64,000 nt of DNA, taken from assembly GCA_947683625.1 (NCBI GenBank), contig CANTUR010000069.1, positions 3,782,001-3,846,000 of the forward strand, read 5' to 3'. This DNA comes from Mallotus nudiflorus. Its lineage: Eukaryota > Streptophyta > Magnoliopsida > Malpighiales > Euphorbiaceae. Positions 45,309 through 57,739 of the stretch are shown piece by piece. Under the pieces are notes generated by a model. That model did not search any database, was not told the origin of the DNA, and worked only from the letters and a program-made list of their open reading frames with translations. A program made the position numbers and the translations under genes. Within the stretch, counting starts at the first letter, position 1; every line of letters begins with the position of its first letter.

Positions 45309-45645
45309 ATACTCTTAGTACATATTTAGTTTAAATAAATTTCATAAAATTTCACGAGATTTGTTTATAAATTCAAGTACTCTCACTATTATTGGGTATA
45401 TTATGAAATTTATTGTAAATCCAAGAAAATGTATTCCAACTTTTTATTTTTGTGGAATTGCTTCTTATTAAATTAAATTCTACAAAAATTATTAAAATTT
45501 AGAAATGAATTCATTTCATAAAATATTAAGTTAAACCAAATATATTCTTTTAACAATAGTTTATTTGAAAATAAATTATCTTTAAAAAAATTTTTAAAAT
45601 AAAATAAATTCTTTAATAAAATTAAACCAAATAAGGGGGTCAATC
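45309..45645. other. AT-rich non-coding spacer
   Basis: Nothing recognisable; short and very AT-rich. Confidence 0.5.
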
Positions 45646-46119
45646 ATGGCTTCTTTACCAGAGTTATTATTAGAGAAAAGAAAAGCAAGTATGAGTTGCC
45701 ATGAATTCAGAAGTCATCAAAGAAATTTTGGAAGTGTAGGAAGAAGATTTTCAAGGATGTGCTATAAAATCCCAGATGCTACCGTTCCTTTGAGCGGATT
45801 GATGAAAGAAATTGTAGGGGTTGTCTTGATATTATTCTTGGATATGTTGTGAAACTTGAAGGATATAAAACTAAATTTTCTGAGTCAAGAGCCAAAGAGT
45901 TGGAGATGGATAGTGAAATAAAGATGGGAGCGCTTTTGAAAAATAAGGAGATGCAGATGCCAATTCTCCTTGAAGAAAACCACCATTTGAGAATGATGCT
46001 TTTGGAAGCATGTGTGTAGAAATACGATCTATTTTGCAAGGAATGCAATAAATCGATATTGGTATGTTTAGGTGAAAAAATTGACAATGGTGGGATATAT
46101 GCGTTGCATTTTGCATAAT
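45646..46119 (+). pseudogene. GRF-zinc-finger-like small gene remnant
   Basis: The ATG at 45646 opens 68 codons with SHQRNFGSVGRRFSRMCYK, reminiscent of the GRF zinc finger (...N.GRRF..C...). A second frame from about 45775 continues RSFERIDERNCRG and then a charged, coiled-coil-like region (SRAKELEMDSEIKMGALL ... LLEENHHLRMMLLEA), with a stop at 46018-46020 and a final TAA near 46119. GRF finger plus C-terminal coiled coil is a common layout of small plant proteins that are often carried with transposons. One frameshift and the missing first cysteines make it a pseudogene. Family assignment is tentative. Confidence 0.38.
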
Positions 46120-47990
46120 TTATTAGAAAGTAATGCTAAACGGCATAAATGATTATATTAGGAATTTTATTTTAATTTTTTAAGATAATATTGTAATTTT
46201 AACTGACAAATATATCCTCATAAATATTTAAAATTTTAAAATTAATTATCATGTTTCCTTTTTCAACAGGAAAACCAAATCTTGAAGTGCATTAATTTAT
46301 ATGGAGTTTGACTTAAAATTTTTTTTATCAATACTAAAAAAAATAGTTGCACATCAAATATTTATGTTTATTCATCAGGCAAAGAAATCTTTATACTTAT
46401 TTTTATTTGCAATGTATATATTCATAAATAATAGATGGTTATGTGGACATCAGCCATGTTAAAGTTCATGTACCACATCTTATAATATGATGGTAATATT
46501 CATGAACATAATTTGATTATCTGTGCATGAGAACAATATAAAATTTTAAGAGACTTCATTTAAAAAATTTATATGAAAATAATTAAATTATAAATATTAA
46601 AATGATAATTTCACTATAATAGTAATAATAACATCATAATAAGTGTAAAGTAACACGCTAGATAAAATTTTAATATGATAAAAATATACAGATAGTCTAG
46701 TGTGATCAACTAAATTTTAATTTCAAAATATTGATCATATTAATTTCTACTATTTTATATGGTTTTTAAATATTTTTTCAAAAAAATATAAATCATTTTA
46801 AATTTAAATTTTTTAAAATCATAAAGAATTAAAAAGATGAAAATTAAAAATATTAAAAATAATCATGAATTAAATGTTGTCATAAGGGAAAAGTTTGCTC
46901 ATACAAAGTTTATATATTATTTTTAATTCATACTTCATAAAAATTAATAATAAAATAAAAACATATAAATATAATATTCTAAAATACATGTATCACATGA
47001 TAACTTTTCCAGTCATAAGGAAAAAAAAAAAAAAAAACATTGCAGCCTACAGTATTATAAGCCACTATATTACAAATTTTAAATCTAATACCACTATATA
47101 CTTGATGTATGAATCTAATAGATCAAAACTTGAAAATGTAACCAATCATAAAATTATTACTTAAGTACGTTATTGATCTTATTTTAATCTTTCTTGTATC
47201 AATTTTTTTTTCTCTGCATATTTTTGGATAAAATTTTATTTTTTAATCATTTTTAATATTTACCTATTAATTTGACATAAATATTATTTTTTTTTTGAAA
47301 TTAAAGAGGAAAGTAAAAATCAAACTTTGACTTACACATGTTCTTAAGAGAGTAATATTATTAGGTTACTCAACTTTCAGTACACAAGAACTGATTATAC
47401 TTTATAAATTTTACAAATATTTCATGTGAACTAATTTATATTTATCTACAATAAATTTTTAGGCATTATCATTTATTTAATGAATTTAGATTTATATTAA
47501 ATGGACAAGCTATAAAAAAAAGTAATTTTTACTATCAAATAATTAATTATTTAATATATTAATAATGCAGAATTTGAGTCTAATGTAGCTCTCATTCATT
47601 TCTTTTTTTTTTCTTTAAATATATATTATAAATTTAAAAAAATGATAAAAGTTTGTGTGAAAATACATAATAGAAAACTAATAAATGTTTAGTGATATAG
47701 AAAAAAGGTATATATATATATATATTATTTAAAAAGTTAATTTTACGTATAAAATATAAAAATAAAATAATTATGTCAAAAAAATTACTAATACAATGTT
47801 AAAAATATTAATAAAGTTCATGAAGATAAATAAAGGGTTCAACAAAAAAACTAAAAAATTAACGTATGTATATCCAATTCAAAATTTTTTTTGAATGATT
47901 TTTAAATGAAAAAAAAAAAGGTTATATGGCTATAATTACTTTCATTTGCACAATTTCGGAACCAACTAATTTTCTTTCTCCAACTTCATC
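46120..47990. other. Very AT-rich non-coding stretch
   Basis: No gene or element ends found. Open stretches here (for example 46895-47164) are composed of Lys, Asn, Ile and Tyr as expected by chance in AT-rich DNA. Confidence 0.5.
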
Positions 47991-47994
47991 TCAA

Positions 47995-48400
47995 CAAACT
48001 AGAGTTTTGCACTTCCTACCATATAGTGCTTCATAGAGTGCCATTCCCAAACTAGAATGAAAGATGTTATTGTAGACAAATTCCATCAAAGGTAGATGTT
48101 TATCCTAGCTACCCTGCAATTCCATCACACAAGTTTGAAGCATGTCTTCCAATGTCTAGATTATCCTCTCTGACTGACCATCTATTTGAGGATGAAAAGT
48201 TGTGCTAAACCTCAACTTAGTACCCAAAGCATGCTACAAAGTTGGCCAAAATCTAGATGTAAATCTTGGATCTTATATGATACAATAGAAAATGGAACAC
48301 CATGCAATTTGACCACCAATAATTGTCTTTCAAAGTACGGTACATTTTTAGTACTTCCAGGATGCATGGCAGATGCTGAATTGTGTGTTTCCTCCATTAT
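47995..48400 (-). pseudogene. Integrase remnant with internal deletion
   Basis: Opens with EETHNSASAMHPGSTK (the H..H half of the zinc domain) and within about 10 residues jumps to KLHGVPFSIVSY, which normally lies more than 100 residues later, so the first catalytic aspartate and most of the core are deleted. The second catalytic aspartate (VSDRD wording) is changed to tyrosine. Continues in other frames with FHPQ, DGQSER-like and MALYEALYGRKC. Non-functional. Confidence 0.75.
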
Positions 48401-48565
48401 CTCTTTTTCAAAACTTCAACATTAGGTACATATAATCTACCCCCGTATAATAAAGTTCATCTTGACTATATACCTCCCTAACTCTATCAATCAACACTGG
48501 TTGGATCCTTAAAGTATCAAGCAATGCTCCTTTCTTACTTTGAGCTAACTCCACATTCAAGGCCC

Positions 48566-50174
48566 TCAATTTAAGTAATAATGAATTCTCACATAATGAA
48601 TGTAAGATAAGTTACTTGATGACTTCCTACTAAGTGCATCTGCTACCACATTAGCTTTCCATGGGTGATATTCAATGGTGAAATCATAATCTTTTAAAAG
48701 CTCAATCCATCTTCTTTTCCTCAAGTTCAACTCTTCTTGACTTAATATGTACTTCAAGCTTTTATGATTTGTGAAAATCTGACACTTCTTACCATATGAG
48801 TAATGTCTCTAAATCTTAAGAGTGAAAACAGTTGCTGCAAGCTCTAAGTTATATGTAGGATAGTTTAACTCATTTGGCCTTAATTTTTGAGAAGCATAGG
48901 CTACCACCTTATCCTATTGCATCAGTACACAACCTAAACCATTTCTAGATGCATCACTGTACATAATATATTCTAGCCCCATCACTAGTAGTGTCAAAAC
49001 TAGTATTTAAGTTAAACATGCTTTTAATTTATCAAAACTGTCTTAGCATTCTTCATCTCCAGAAAAACTTTACATTCTTCCTTAGAAGTTTTGTTAAAAG
49101 TGAAGTGATGATAGAAAATTTCTGCACAAATCTCCTATAATAGCACGCTAACCATAGAAAACTATGCACCTTATGTATATTAGTAGGTGGTTTCCAACTA
49201 AGAATTGCTTTAATCTTCTTAGGATCAACATACACTCCCCCAGCTGAGATGACATGCCTTAGAAATACCACTTTTTCTAACTAGAATTCACATTTGCAAA
49301 ACTTGGCATATAGTTGTTTATCCCTTAATGTCTGTAATATAATCTCAAATGCTCAACATATTCTTCCTTTGACCATGAATACACCAAAATATCATCAATG
49401 AACACAATGACAAAGGTATCCAAATAAGGCTTGAATACCCTATTTATGAAATCCATGAAGAGCATTAGTTAACCCGAATGGCATTATTAGGAATTTATAA
49501 TGCCTATATCAAGTTCTAAATGTTGTTTTAGGCACATTTGCTACCTTAATCTTTAGCTGGTAATACCCAGACCTTAAGTCAATCTTTGAAAATACTCTAG
49601 CCTTGTAACTGATCAAACAAGTCATCAATATGTAGAAGTGGACATTTGTTATGCATAGTTACCTTATTCAACTATCTGTAATCAATACATAATCTCACAG
49701 TACCATCCTTATTCTTCACAAACAAAACTAGTGCACCCCAAGGTGATATACTAAGTCTAATGTATCCTTTGTTAAGTAATTCTTACAACTGTACCTTTAA
49801 TTCTTTCAATTTTTTTGGAGCCATTCTATATGGAGCTTGAGAAATAGGAGTTATTCCTGGCTGTAAATCAATACTTAACTTAATCTCTCTATCAAGTGGT
49901 AACCTGGAAGATCTTTTGGAAATACATTTATAAACTCATTTACCATAAGAAGACTATCAAGCTTTTTCCCCTCTTTTTCAGTGTCAATGACATATGTTAA
50001 GAATTCTTCACACCATTTTCTCATCATTTTGCTAGCTACGAGTGCTAAAACTATACTATAATGCTCTGAACCCTTTTCACCTCTAAACACAATTTTACTC
50101 CCCATAGGCATCCATAACTCTACTTTCTTCTTATAACAATCAATTACTATTTGATATTTGGTTAGAACATCCAT
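48566..50174 (-). pseudogene. Reverse transcriptase and RNase H remnant
   Basis: NEFINVFPKDLPG (about 49880-49930) opens the RT; the catalytic box reads FIDDILV (FIDD at plus 49391-49402) and is intact; FLRHVISAGGVYVDPKKIKAI and FLWLACYYRRFV follow at 49053-49271. RNase H ends with DYDFTIEYHPWKANVVADALSRK at 48600-48720. Several frameshifts interrupt it. CCTTGG-type conserved residues of the fingers could not all be traced. Confidence 0.82.
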
Positions 50175-50199
50175 ACCAAGATCACATCAAACATTTATA

Positions 50200-50497
50200 A
50201 TGGTAATGGCACTAAGTCTGCTTCTAATTTTTAACCTCTAAATTTAGCTCATAACCCCGATAAACATGTCTACAAACCACTAATTTCACCCACTGACATA
50301 TCTACAACCAAACCCTGGTCCATCACACTCTTTTCTTTTAGTATGCATGATGTGAAAAATGATGCAATGAATGAATGAGTTGCAACCAGATCAATTAAAG
50401 CATAAGCATTCTCACCAAAGATAGTTAACCTACTAGAAATTACATCATGTGATGATGATGCCTCTTGTTGTGTCATAGTAAAGACCCTAGGTTGCAC
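50200..50497 (-). pseudogene. Protease remnant with damaged active site
   Basis: The segment AYALIDLVATHSFIASFF corresponds to the aspartic protease core normally reading 'DSGATHSFIS' or similar. Here the aspartate is kept but the next two residues are Leu-Val instead of Ser/Thr-Gly, so the catalytic loop is lost. Confidence 0.72.
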
Positions 50498-50955
50498 TGA
50501 AAGTCTCTCTATCTGTATAGGCCAAGTAGGTTATGTTGATGTGGATGCACCACCCTCTCGAATAATACTGGCTTCTAAATGTCTACATGTATCTCTACCA
50601 AATCCAGAAGTCCTACCTCCTTTACCAGTTGTGCATTGGCTCCTTTACCAATTCTGGTGCCAAACTGTGCAAAATTAGACAATCTCTCATAATGTGTCTG
50701 AATCCACATATTCAAAACACTGAATAATCCTCTTCCTATAATCTCCTCCCTTATGAACACAGTTATAAATAGTACAAGGTGTGGTCCTTCTGAATGAACT
50801 ACTTGCACTAACCACAGGTTGTCTCACAAAGCTCTAACTTAACTGAGAAGAATGTGGTATATTAGTGCCTGACCAAGTCCAAGGCCATCTACTACCTCTG
50901 AATCCTCCTATATTTGGCATTTTTTAAGATGTACCAGTTCCCTTATAAATCCTTT

Positions 50956-51761
50956 TTACCTTTTTACCCAAACTAGAGCCTTTGACTTACCATCTTGCTC
51001 TATTTCCTCTCTCAGCTTCTTTTTCTCTATTGCTATCTCAACCCGGCTCCTAAAATTTTGGCCTTCATATAATGATAATTCATTCTTCAACACAGTCTGT
51101 AGGCCCTCCTTAAACCTATAACATTTTTTAGCTTGACTTGGGAAAATATTTGAAGCATACTTATGTAACTCTTTAAATTTATCCACATATTCTCGTACTA
51201 ACATTGCCCCTTGTTTCAATACAATAAATTCATTCTGTCTTTTAGTCTTGAATGCATCTGTTAAGTATTCCCTATAGAACTTAATCTTGAATACATCCCA
51301 AGTTAACTGACCTCCATGTAACAATCTAACCGGAGCAAACCAAGCATGTGTCATATCATGTAGAAGGCCATACATATTGTCAATTTTTTATGCATCAGTT
51401 AATAATAAAGTATTAAATGATTTCTCTATAGCTCTCAACCATTTGTCTGCCTCTCAAGAATCAACAGAGCCATGAAATTTGAATGCCCCACATTTTTTAG
51501 CATGTTCAATTATATCACCAACCTTCTCCTCTGTTCTTGGGCTGCTAAAGTAGCAACAATAGTCTTTGTAAGTATTCTAGGATCAAGTTGCAATATAGGT
51601 ATAACATGGGGTGGGGGAGGTGGAGGTTGCTCAACAATAAGGGTCTTAGCCTCAAAATCTATCTTAGGATTAGCACTACCCCTAAACTTTGCCTTGTCAC
51701 TATGCCATTGGCTAACTCTCCCTCGTCTAGGTGGCCTACCACGATTCCTTCTTAGTGGCAT
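50956..51761 (-). pseudogene. gag of the chromovirus-like element
   Basis: ATG at 51761-51759 gives MPLRRNRGRPPRRGRVSQ, a basic N-terminus usual for this group; a break follows near 51510-51480. From 51375 the retrotrans_gag core reads TWDVFKIKFYREYLTDAFK, QGAMLVREYVDKFKEL and RFKEGLQTVLKNEL over 139 codons. The CCHC knuckle is not clearly readable at 50560-50720. Frameshifts and stops separate the parts. Confidence 0.8.
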
Positions 51762-52057
51762 CCAATAATATAACAAATTGCACAGTTTAATAAATTTTTA
51801 TTATAATATCATTATATTTGCAAGAGGATTCAATTTTTGTATCTTATAAAAGCTTAGTATTGCATATACATTATATTTAGAGAATAGAAATTTTAAAGTA
51901 TTATGTATTTTTGAATAGTAAAATATGTATTTATGAATAGTAAAATTCATATGAAATAATTAGATAACATAAATATTACATTTTAAATATGGCTTAAACA
52001 TCAGTGTGTTTTACAAGACTTATACAAAATAAAAAAAATAAAAGGAACAAGACTACT

Positions 52058-52230
52058 TGTAATACCCTATATTTTTATTTAAATCAAGTAATTTCCAAAC
52101 TGTGTTATTAATAATTACTTTTGAATTATATTATACAAATGTTAATATTATTTTTGGGTTATTGATTTATGATATGATTATATGTAAGTATTATTATTTA
52201 TTGTCTAAAAATTTCATTGTTTATTATTAC

Positions 52231-52275
<45 letters not shown>

Positions 52276-52324
52276 TTTAAACTATATTAACTTTATGGCT
52301 ATTTATGTGTTACTATGTACATGC

Positions 52325-52364
<40 letters not shown>

Positions 52365-55300
52365 TTACATGTGTATGTATATAAGTAGGGTTTAATTACT
52401 AATTTATATGTGTATGTTTGTCAATTATTTTGGTGTATATACATATAAATACATATGTATATATGTGTTATTAGGATTTATAATAAATATAAGATTATTG
52501 TAATAGTATATGTATATATATATATATATATGTATTATGATGATGGATGTGCATGTATATTAGTAGGTTATATAATACATATGTATATATATACATATAT
52601 ATATATATAGAGTATGTCAATTATATATATATATATATAACCCATCAACACCAAGAAACCCGAAAAACCACCCTCCCTCCTTCCTCGTCCGTCACCATCA
52701 CCGCCCCTCCTCTCCCTGTGCAGCTCCTCCATCGCCTGAGACTCATTTCTTCGCGAGCTGAAGCTTACTAGTTGCTGTTGCTACTGCTGTTGTTCTCCTT
52801 CTTTCTCTTCTTATTCTTCTTCTTCTTCATCTTCTTCGCCTGGTAGCTTCTTTTCATCGCTGACAGCCCTGTCTCGGTCTGCTTGCCCAGCTTCGTCCCT
52901 CACCTCCTGTGCTGCCTCTCAGCTGCGACCTGCTGCTCCATCTTCTCCATTTTCTGGTGGCAGCAAGCTCTTCCTCCCCTTCTCCTCATTCAGTTGACAG
53001 TGAGTAACACTCACTTGATCCCTTCTTTCTTCCTCAAATTTTTTTTGCTTGTCCTTGGTAGATCCTATGTTAGTTAAGGTTGTTTAGTATGTATTGAAGT
53101 TGGTTTTAATTTTTGGAAATTTTTGGTGAATTAATTGATTTTCCATAATTTTATTTGATATTTATTTGGTTTTATTTGATATTTATTTGGGGTTTAGTTA
53201 GTAATTAGGGTGGTTGTTGTTAATTATTTTTGGGTGAGTTAATTTTATTGAAATTTTAGGAATTATTGTGAATTTGGTAAAATTTTTGAATATTTTAGTA
53301 ATATTTTGTTTATATCCGAAATTATTTGTAAAAATTATAAAATTTTGATAATTGAGGTTATTATTAAATGTTATTAATTTTAGAACTTAAATTATAGTTT
53401 TTTTGATTTTTAAACTATTTTTATAAATATTTTTAGGTTTATGTCAAATGTGAATTATTAGGTTAATTATATTTTTAGAGGAAATTAGTAGTGATTTATA
53501 AGTTTAATTGATGTTAAGTTGATTAAGGTAGAGAAATGATTTTTAGATATTTAAATAATTTTAAGGATTTTTTTTAGTATTAATAATACATTATGTAATT
53601 TATGTATTTAGGGGTAAAAATGTAATTTTACTCTAATTATAGTTAAATATATATTTTAGTTAGTTTTATTAATATTTAAGAGGTTTAGAGGATTTTTATA
53701 AATTAATTGATATTTTTAATTAAGTAATGTTAATTTTGAATTAATTCCAATATTATATATATTTATAATACATTATTTTGGTAATAAAAAATTGAATACA
53801 AGGTTGTATTTAGCATGTTGGTATAATGGTTTTAATTTAGGTTATAATTATACTTTGATAATGAAATGCAAATTGAGTTGTTTAATTTTTGAATAATTGA
53901 GATTATATATATTTTAGTATATTGTATGTGTATATGTATTTTTGGAAAATAAATGATATTAATTCTTGATGTTTTGTTGAGTTGTGATCTCGGTCGGGGC
54001 TAAGTGTAGTTTTGGGAGCCCGACTCGGGTGTGTATGTCTGTTGTTATTAGAAGTGCGTTTTCTATGCAGGTCTAGCTCTACCTTTGGTAGAGAGATGTC
54101 CATTTTACAGAGGAGACTCTATCAAAATTTTGATAGATTTTCTCGTAAAGCGTGATATTCGTTATGAATTTCTACCGTTAGTTAGGTTCTATCCTGTTTA
54201 TCGTGTCTTGTCCGGTCTTCCTCGAGTCAGCTTGGTAATTCATTATTTTGTTGATTTATGATTTCAATTCCATAGTCATGTTTTAAAATCGATTTTTTAT
54301 TTTCTTTCTAGAGCATATCGGAGCAGAAGCCGTGAGACCGAGTAGACGCGTGGTCGTCAGCCTTCACATTCATCTTGTAAGTCAATAGAATGATCTGTGC
54401 GTGTGTTTATTTAAAGAATGCATGCGCTCGTACTTTATTATATTGATATATGATTTATTTAATTTAATGCTGTTATTTAAGATTTAAATGCATTTATTTA
54501 TTTAAATCAATTTTGAGAAATTTTGGTAGAACTGGCTGCCTGGTGGGCTTCACCATGACTATGTGCACATGGTAGAGATTAAGAGATGGATCCGTAATAT
54601 ATATGATTGGTGAATGCTAAACTGGGACGGTGCCTCGGTGGAAGCCTTTGCTCTCGGGGACCGCAGTGATTGTAAGGTTGATAATGGACTGGGATGGGTG
54701 CCTCGATCGATGCCTTTGCTCTCGGGGATCGCTAGTGCCATATATTTGGATTAAGTGGATGACTACAACTTGGTGCCTCAGTTGATGCTTTACTCTCGAG
54801 GATCGGTAGTCTAGTTGGAATAAGTGGGCCCAATTGGCCATGTAGATTTTTGGGTTTTGGGTTCTATCGATATTTTTTCAAAAGCTATACCTATACATTA
54901 TAAATTATTTTCACTATAAATATATAGTTTTCAAAAAGGTTTCAAACCATACAGCTCTTTTATTGACTTACTCAGTGAGGTCTGATTCCCCTCAATTTAT
55001 TTTTTTCAGGAGCTTGGGAGTTTGACCTTAGACTACCTCCACGCCGGATTTCTTCATCATCGGGTTATTTTATGTAGGTCATTATAAGTTGTACTGTTGT
55101 ATTACTCTAGGATGCTGCAGTAGTATATGTACTAAGAATTGTATGGTTTAAGTATATTTATGTAATTTGTTTGTATAAACCACGCTTATGTATAAAGATT
55201 TAAGTTTGATTTATAATATGTGACGTTAAAGCACGTTTTATTTAGCACTTGAATTTGTTTATTTTTGAGAAAAATTAGTTTGATAATGTGTTCTATTTTA

Positions 55301-55425
55301 AAATAAGGTTTTAAATTGTAAGGTGTTGTTTATTCTTTCTTTTAGGGCTTACTACGGGTTTCGGGGGCCTTATGCCTACCCATTCCCTAGTGTCGGTCAT
55401 GTGCCCTTAGGTTTGGGTCGTGAAA
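52058..55425 (+). mobile_element. 5' LTR of a second gypsy chromovirus-like element, about 3.4 kb
   Basis: Starts TGTAATACCCTATATTTTTA and ends gtgcccttaggtttgggtcg-tgaaa next to a primer-binding site, both classic for Tekay/Del-type LTRs. 52620-52990 is a CT-rich, GC-richer block after AT-rich TATA-like repeats (52504-52640), presumably the transcription start region; it imitates a gene 5' leader. Contains (ATT)n at 52221-52275, (GT)n at 52342-52364, and three subrepeats at 54628-54815. No matching right LTR, so no age estimate. Confidence 0.78.
54628..54815 (+). repeat. Three-copy LTR subrepeat, 71-74 bp period
   Basis: ggtgcctcggtggaagcctt, ggtgcctcgatcgatgcctt and ggtgcctcagttgatgcttt start near 54630, 54700 and 54773; each is followed by a ctctcggggatcg-like segment. 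Open reading frames on the minus strand here are only the repeat read through. Confidence 0.88.
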
Positions 55426-55429
55426 AAGT

Positions 55430-55441
55430 TGGTATTAGAGC
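55430..55441 (+). other. Primer-binding site
   Basis: TGGTATTAGAGC, one C-to-T change from the initiator tRNA-Met site TGGTATCAGAGC, directly after the LTR end and 155 bp before the gag ATG. Confidence 0.85.
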
Positions 55442-55596
55442 ATAAGTTCGATTAATTGTCCATGTCTGTCTTTCTGTGTAACTACTGTAGCTTTAGGGTT
55501 GATATTGTCTTTGAGATGTTCTTATTTCTAATTCTGCGTTGCATTAAATATTCTTACCCCCGTTTTGAATTCAATTTTCCTTGTCTTCTTTTCAGA

Positions 55597-57735
55597 ATGA
55601 GGCGTGTGCGTACCGACCCCGATGTTGATCTGACTTTTAGACTTAATGAGCAGTCTGTGCATAATGAGGCTCCCTCTCTGCTCCACATCGTAGGGGCAGA
55701 GGCAAAGGCAGAGGCAGAGGTCGAGCCATGGTAGCTGCAGCTAAGATTCCTGATCAGCAGCCAGTCGAGCCTGAAGCCCAACCATAGATCCATAGCCTTT
55801 GCAGTTGGACTGGTAGGGATTAATCAGGGACTAGCAGCATTGAATCAGGCAATGCCCCTTGTACAACAGATGCTACAGTAGAGGAACCAGGGGATGTCAG
55901 ACATTAAGGCAGAACTTCTTTACTCTCAGATCGGTAGGGTTTCTTTTGACGGTACGGGTGATGTCTTAGAATTCATTAACGCGATTGAGGCACGTACCAG
56001 GATGGGACACACAGATTATTAGAGGATTATGATTGTGGAGTTGTCAATTCAGGCGGCAGCTCAGGACTGGTTTATATAGTTGATTCAACCATCTATGCAC
56101 GAGTTGACTTGGCCAGAGTTTAAGGACCGCTTCTTGAGATTTTTCTGTCCTCTAGCCACCAGAGATGCTTACAGGTGGTAGTTACTCCACATTACTAGAG
56201 GCTATAGGTCAGTGGAGGACTATACCAGAGAGTTTAATAGGCTATCCTGACATGTAGAAGATATCAGGAGGGACCCTTACAGAGTAGTGGAGCTGTATGT
56301 TACTGGATGGGACCCGCTTTTGTTAGTATATGTACTGAGGACCGCACCCTAGAGAGTGTGATTGAGGAGGCCCGTTTGATTGAGAGGCGACATATCTGCC
56401 AGGGCACCATGATAGATCCCTATATGGTTGGGGGCAGTGGATTTGGTATAGCTCCCAGGTACCAGCAACCAGCATTTCACATCGTAGTTCGAGTCAGCAG
56501 GCTACGGGTAGTTCACAGCAGAGTGGTAGGAGGTCCAGGACTCATCGAGTTGGCCGACATGGGTATGCCATGAACAGGAGGAGTGGTAGGGGTTATAGAT
56601 TTAGTACTGGAGTTAGTAGTAGTAGTAGTGGGCAGAGTTCCGGGCAGAGTAGTTCTGGGTCTGGAGCCAATGCTTGCGCGAGTTATGGATGATTCCATCA
56701 GGGCCCGTGTCATCTGTTGTTGGGCGCTTGCTTTAGATGTGGACAGGTTGGTCATCTTGCCAGAGCTTATCCTTACTTCGGATACCAGCCACTGTATGCT
56801 CAGGGTTCATCTTCATAAGTGGCTCAGCCCTACTATCCGATGCCTCAGCAGTATAGAGCACTAGTACAGCCACAATAGAGACTGCCACAGCTTATGGGTC
56901 AACAGGGCCGAGGTTCAGTTGGTAGGCCTAGAGATCGTGGGTTTGTGCAACCCTTGACATCTCAGCAAGCAGGTCGTGGCCAGGCTTGAGTATTCACCTT
57001 GACACCACAGGATGCTCAGGCATCGAATGCTTGGTAGCAGGTATTCTCTCAGTCTATGCATGCGATGCTAGAGTATTGTTTGACCCCGGTGCTTTATATT
57101 CCTTCATTTCTCCTATGTTCGCTTTGAGAATCGAGTAGCAGCCTTCCAGGTTATCCTTTCCTTTATCTGTGTCGACTCCTCTTAGTGATGAGTTGGAGAC
57201 ATATGTTTTCTTTCCTTTGTGTCTGGTGTTAGTTGATGGTAAAGAATTATTAGCGAACTTGGTGTTGCTTGATGTGTTGGAATTTGACGTCATTTTGGGT
57301 ATGGATTGGTTGTCGAGGTACTATGATTCAGTAAACTGCCGAGAGAAAGAAGTGGTGTTCATAATTCCAGATGAAGAAGAATTTTCTTTCAAAGGTGAAA
57401 AGAGCTCCATGCCTCATAATCTCATTTCTGCAATTACAGCCCGGAAGATGCTTAGAAGGGGTTGTCAGGGTTACTTGGCAATGGTAAGAGATGTTGATTA
57501 AGTGAATGGGGCGATTGAACAGGTGCCAGTGGTGTGTGAATTTCTGGATGTCTTTCCTAAAGAATTACCAGGATTACCACCAGATAGAGAGATAGAGTTC
57601 TGTATCGATATCATACCTGGTACAAATCCTATTTCTATGCCACCCTACAAAATGGCACCATCAGAATTACAGGAGCTGAAGGAGCAGTTGTAGGAGTTGC
57701 TTGATAAGGGTTTCATCAGACCCAATTTCATCACC
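55597..57735 (+). pseudogene. gag-protease-partial RT of the chromovirus-like element
   Basis: From the ATG at 55597: MRRVRTDPDVDLTFRL, then after a frameshift an arginine/glycine-rich RGRGKGRGRGR, and the gag core FDGTGDVLEFINAIEARTRMG, WPEFKDRFLRFFCPLATRDA, EDYTREFNRLS. In-frame stops: TAG 55879-55881, 56020-56022, 56077-56079, 56179-56181 and TGA 56248-56250. A CCHC knuckle near 56730-56780 reads CFRCGQVGHLARAY, the last cysteine being tyrosine. Protease: VLFDPGALYSFISP near 57070-57110 (D-P-G where D-T/S-G is expected). Then VILGMDWLSRYYD and the RT start VFPKELPGLPPDREIEF to 57735, where the element is cut off before the catalytic box. The 57169-57693 part is almost free of damage. Confidence 0.85.
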
Positions 57736-57739
57736 TTGT

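Larger units (their letters stand above)
47995..51761 (-). mobile_element. Degenerate Ty3/gypsy chromovirus-like element (gag to integrase), truncated
   Basis: Minus-strand order is gag, protease, RT, RNase H, integrase, the Ty3/gypsy order. The integrase end EALYGRKC-type wording near 48010-48040 and the RT wording are like plant chromoviruses such as Tekay. It stops abruptly at about 47995 with no 3' LTR. Upstream (51780-52057) is its leader, into which the LTR at 52058 inserted or abuts. Confidence 0.82.

Noticed and set aside
48186..48425. 79-codon plus-strand open frame
   Set aside because: Antisense to the integrase remnant.
51472..51768. 98-codon plus-strand open frame with a poly-Gly stretch
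   Set aside because: Antisense of the basic, proline-rich gag N-terminus that is recognisable on the minus strand.
52547..53077. Plus-strand open frames in the GC-rich block at 52.5-53.1 kb
   Set aside because: They lie inside the LTR 5' region, have no domain, and are flanked by clear LTR and primer-binding site.
54559..54841. Minus-strand open frames with Pro/Ser/Arg-rich peptides
   Set aside because: They are the three-copy LTR subrepeat read in antisense.
56513..56864. Overlapping open frames on both strands at 56.5-56.9 kb
   Set aside because: Shadows of the gag C-terminus and zinc knuckle in other frames.
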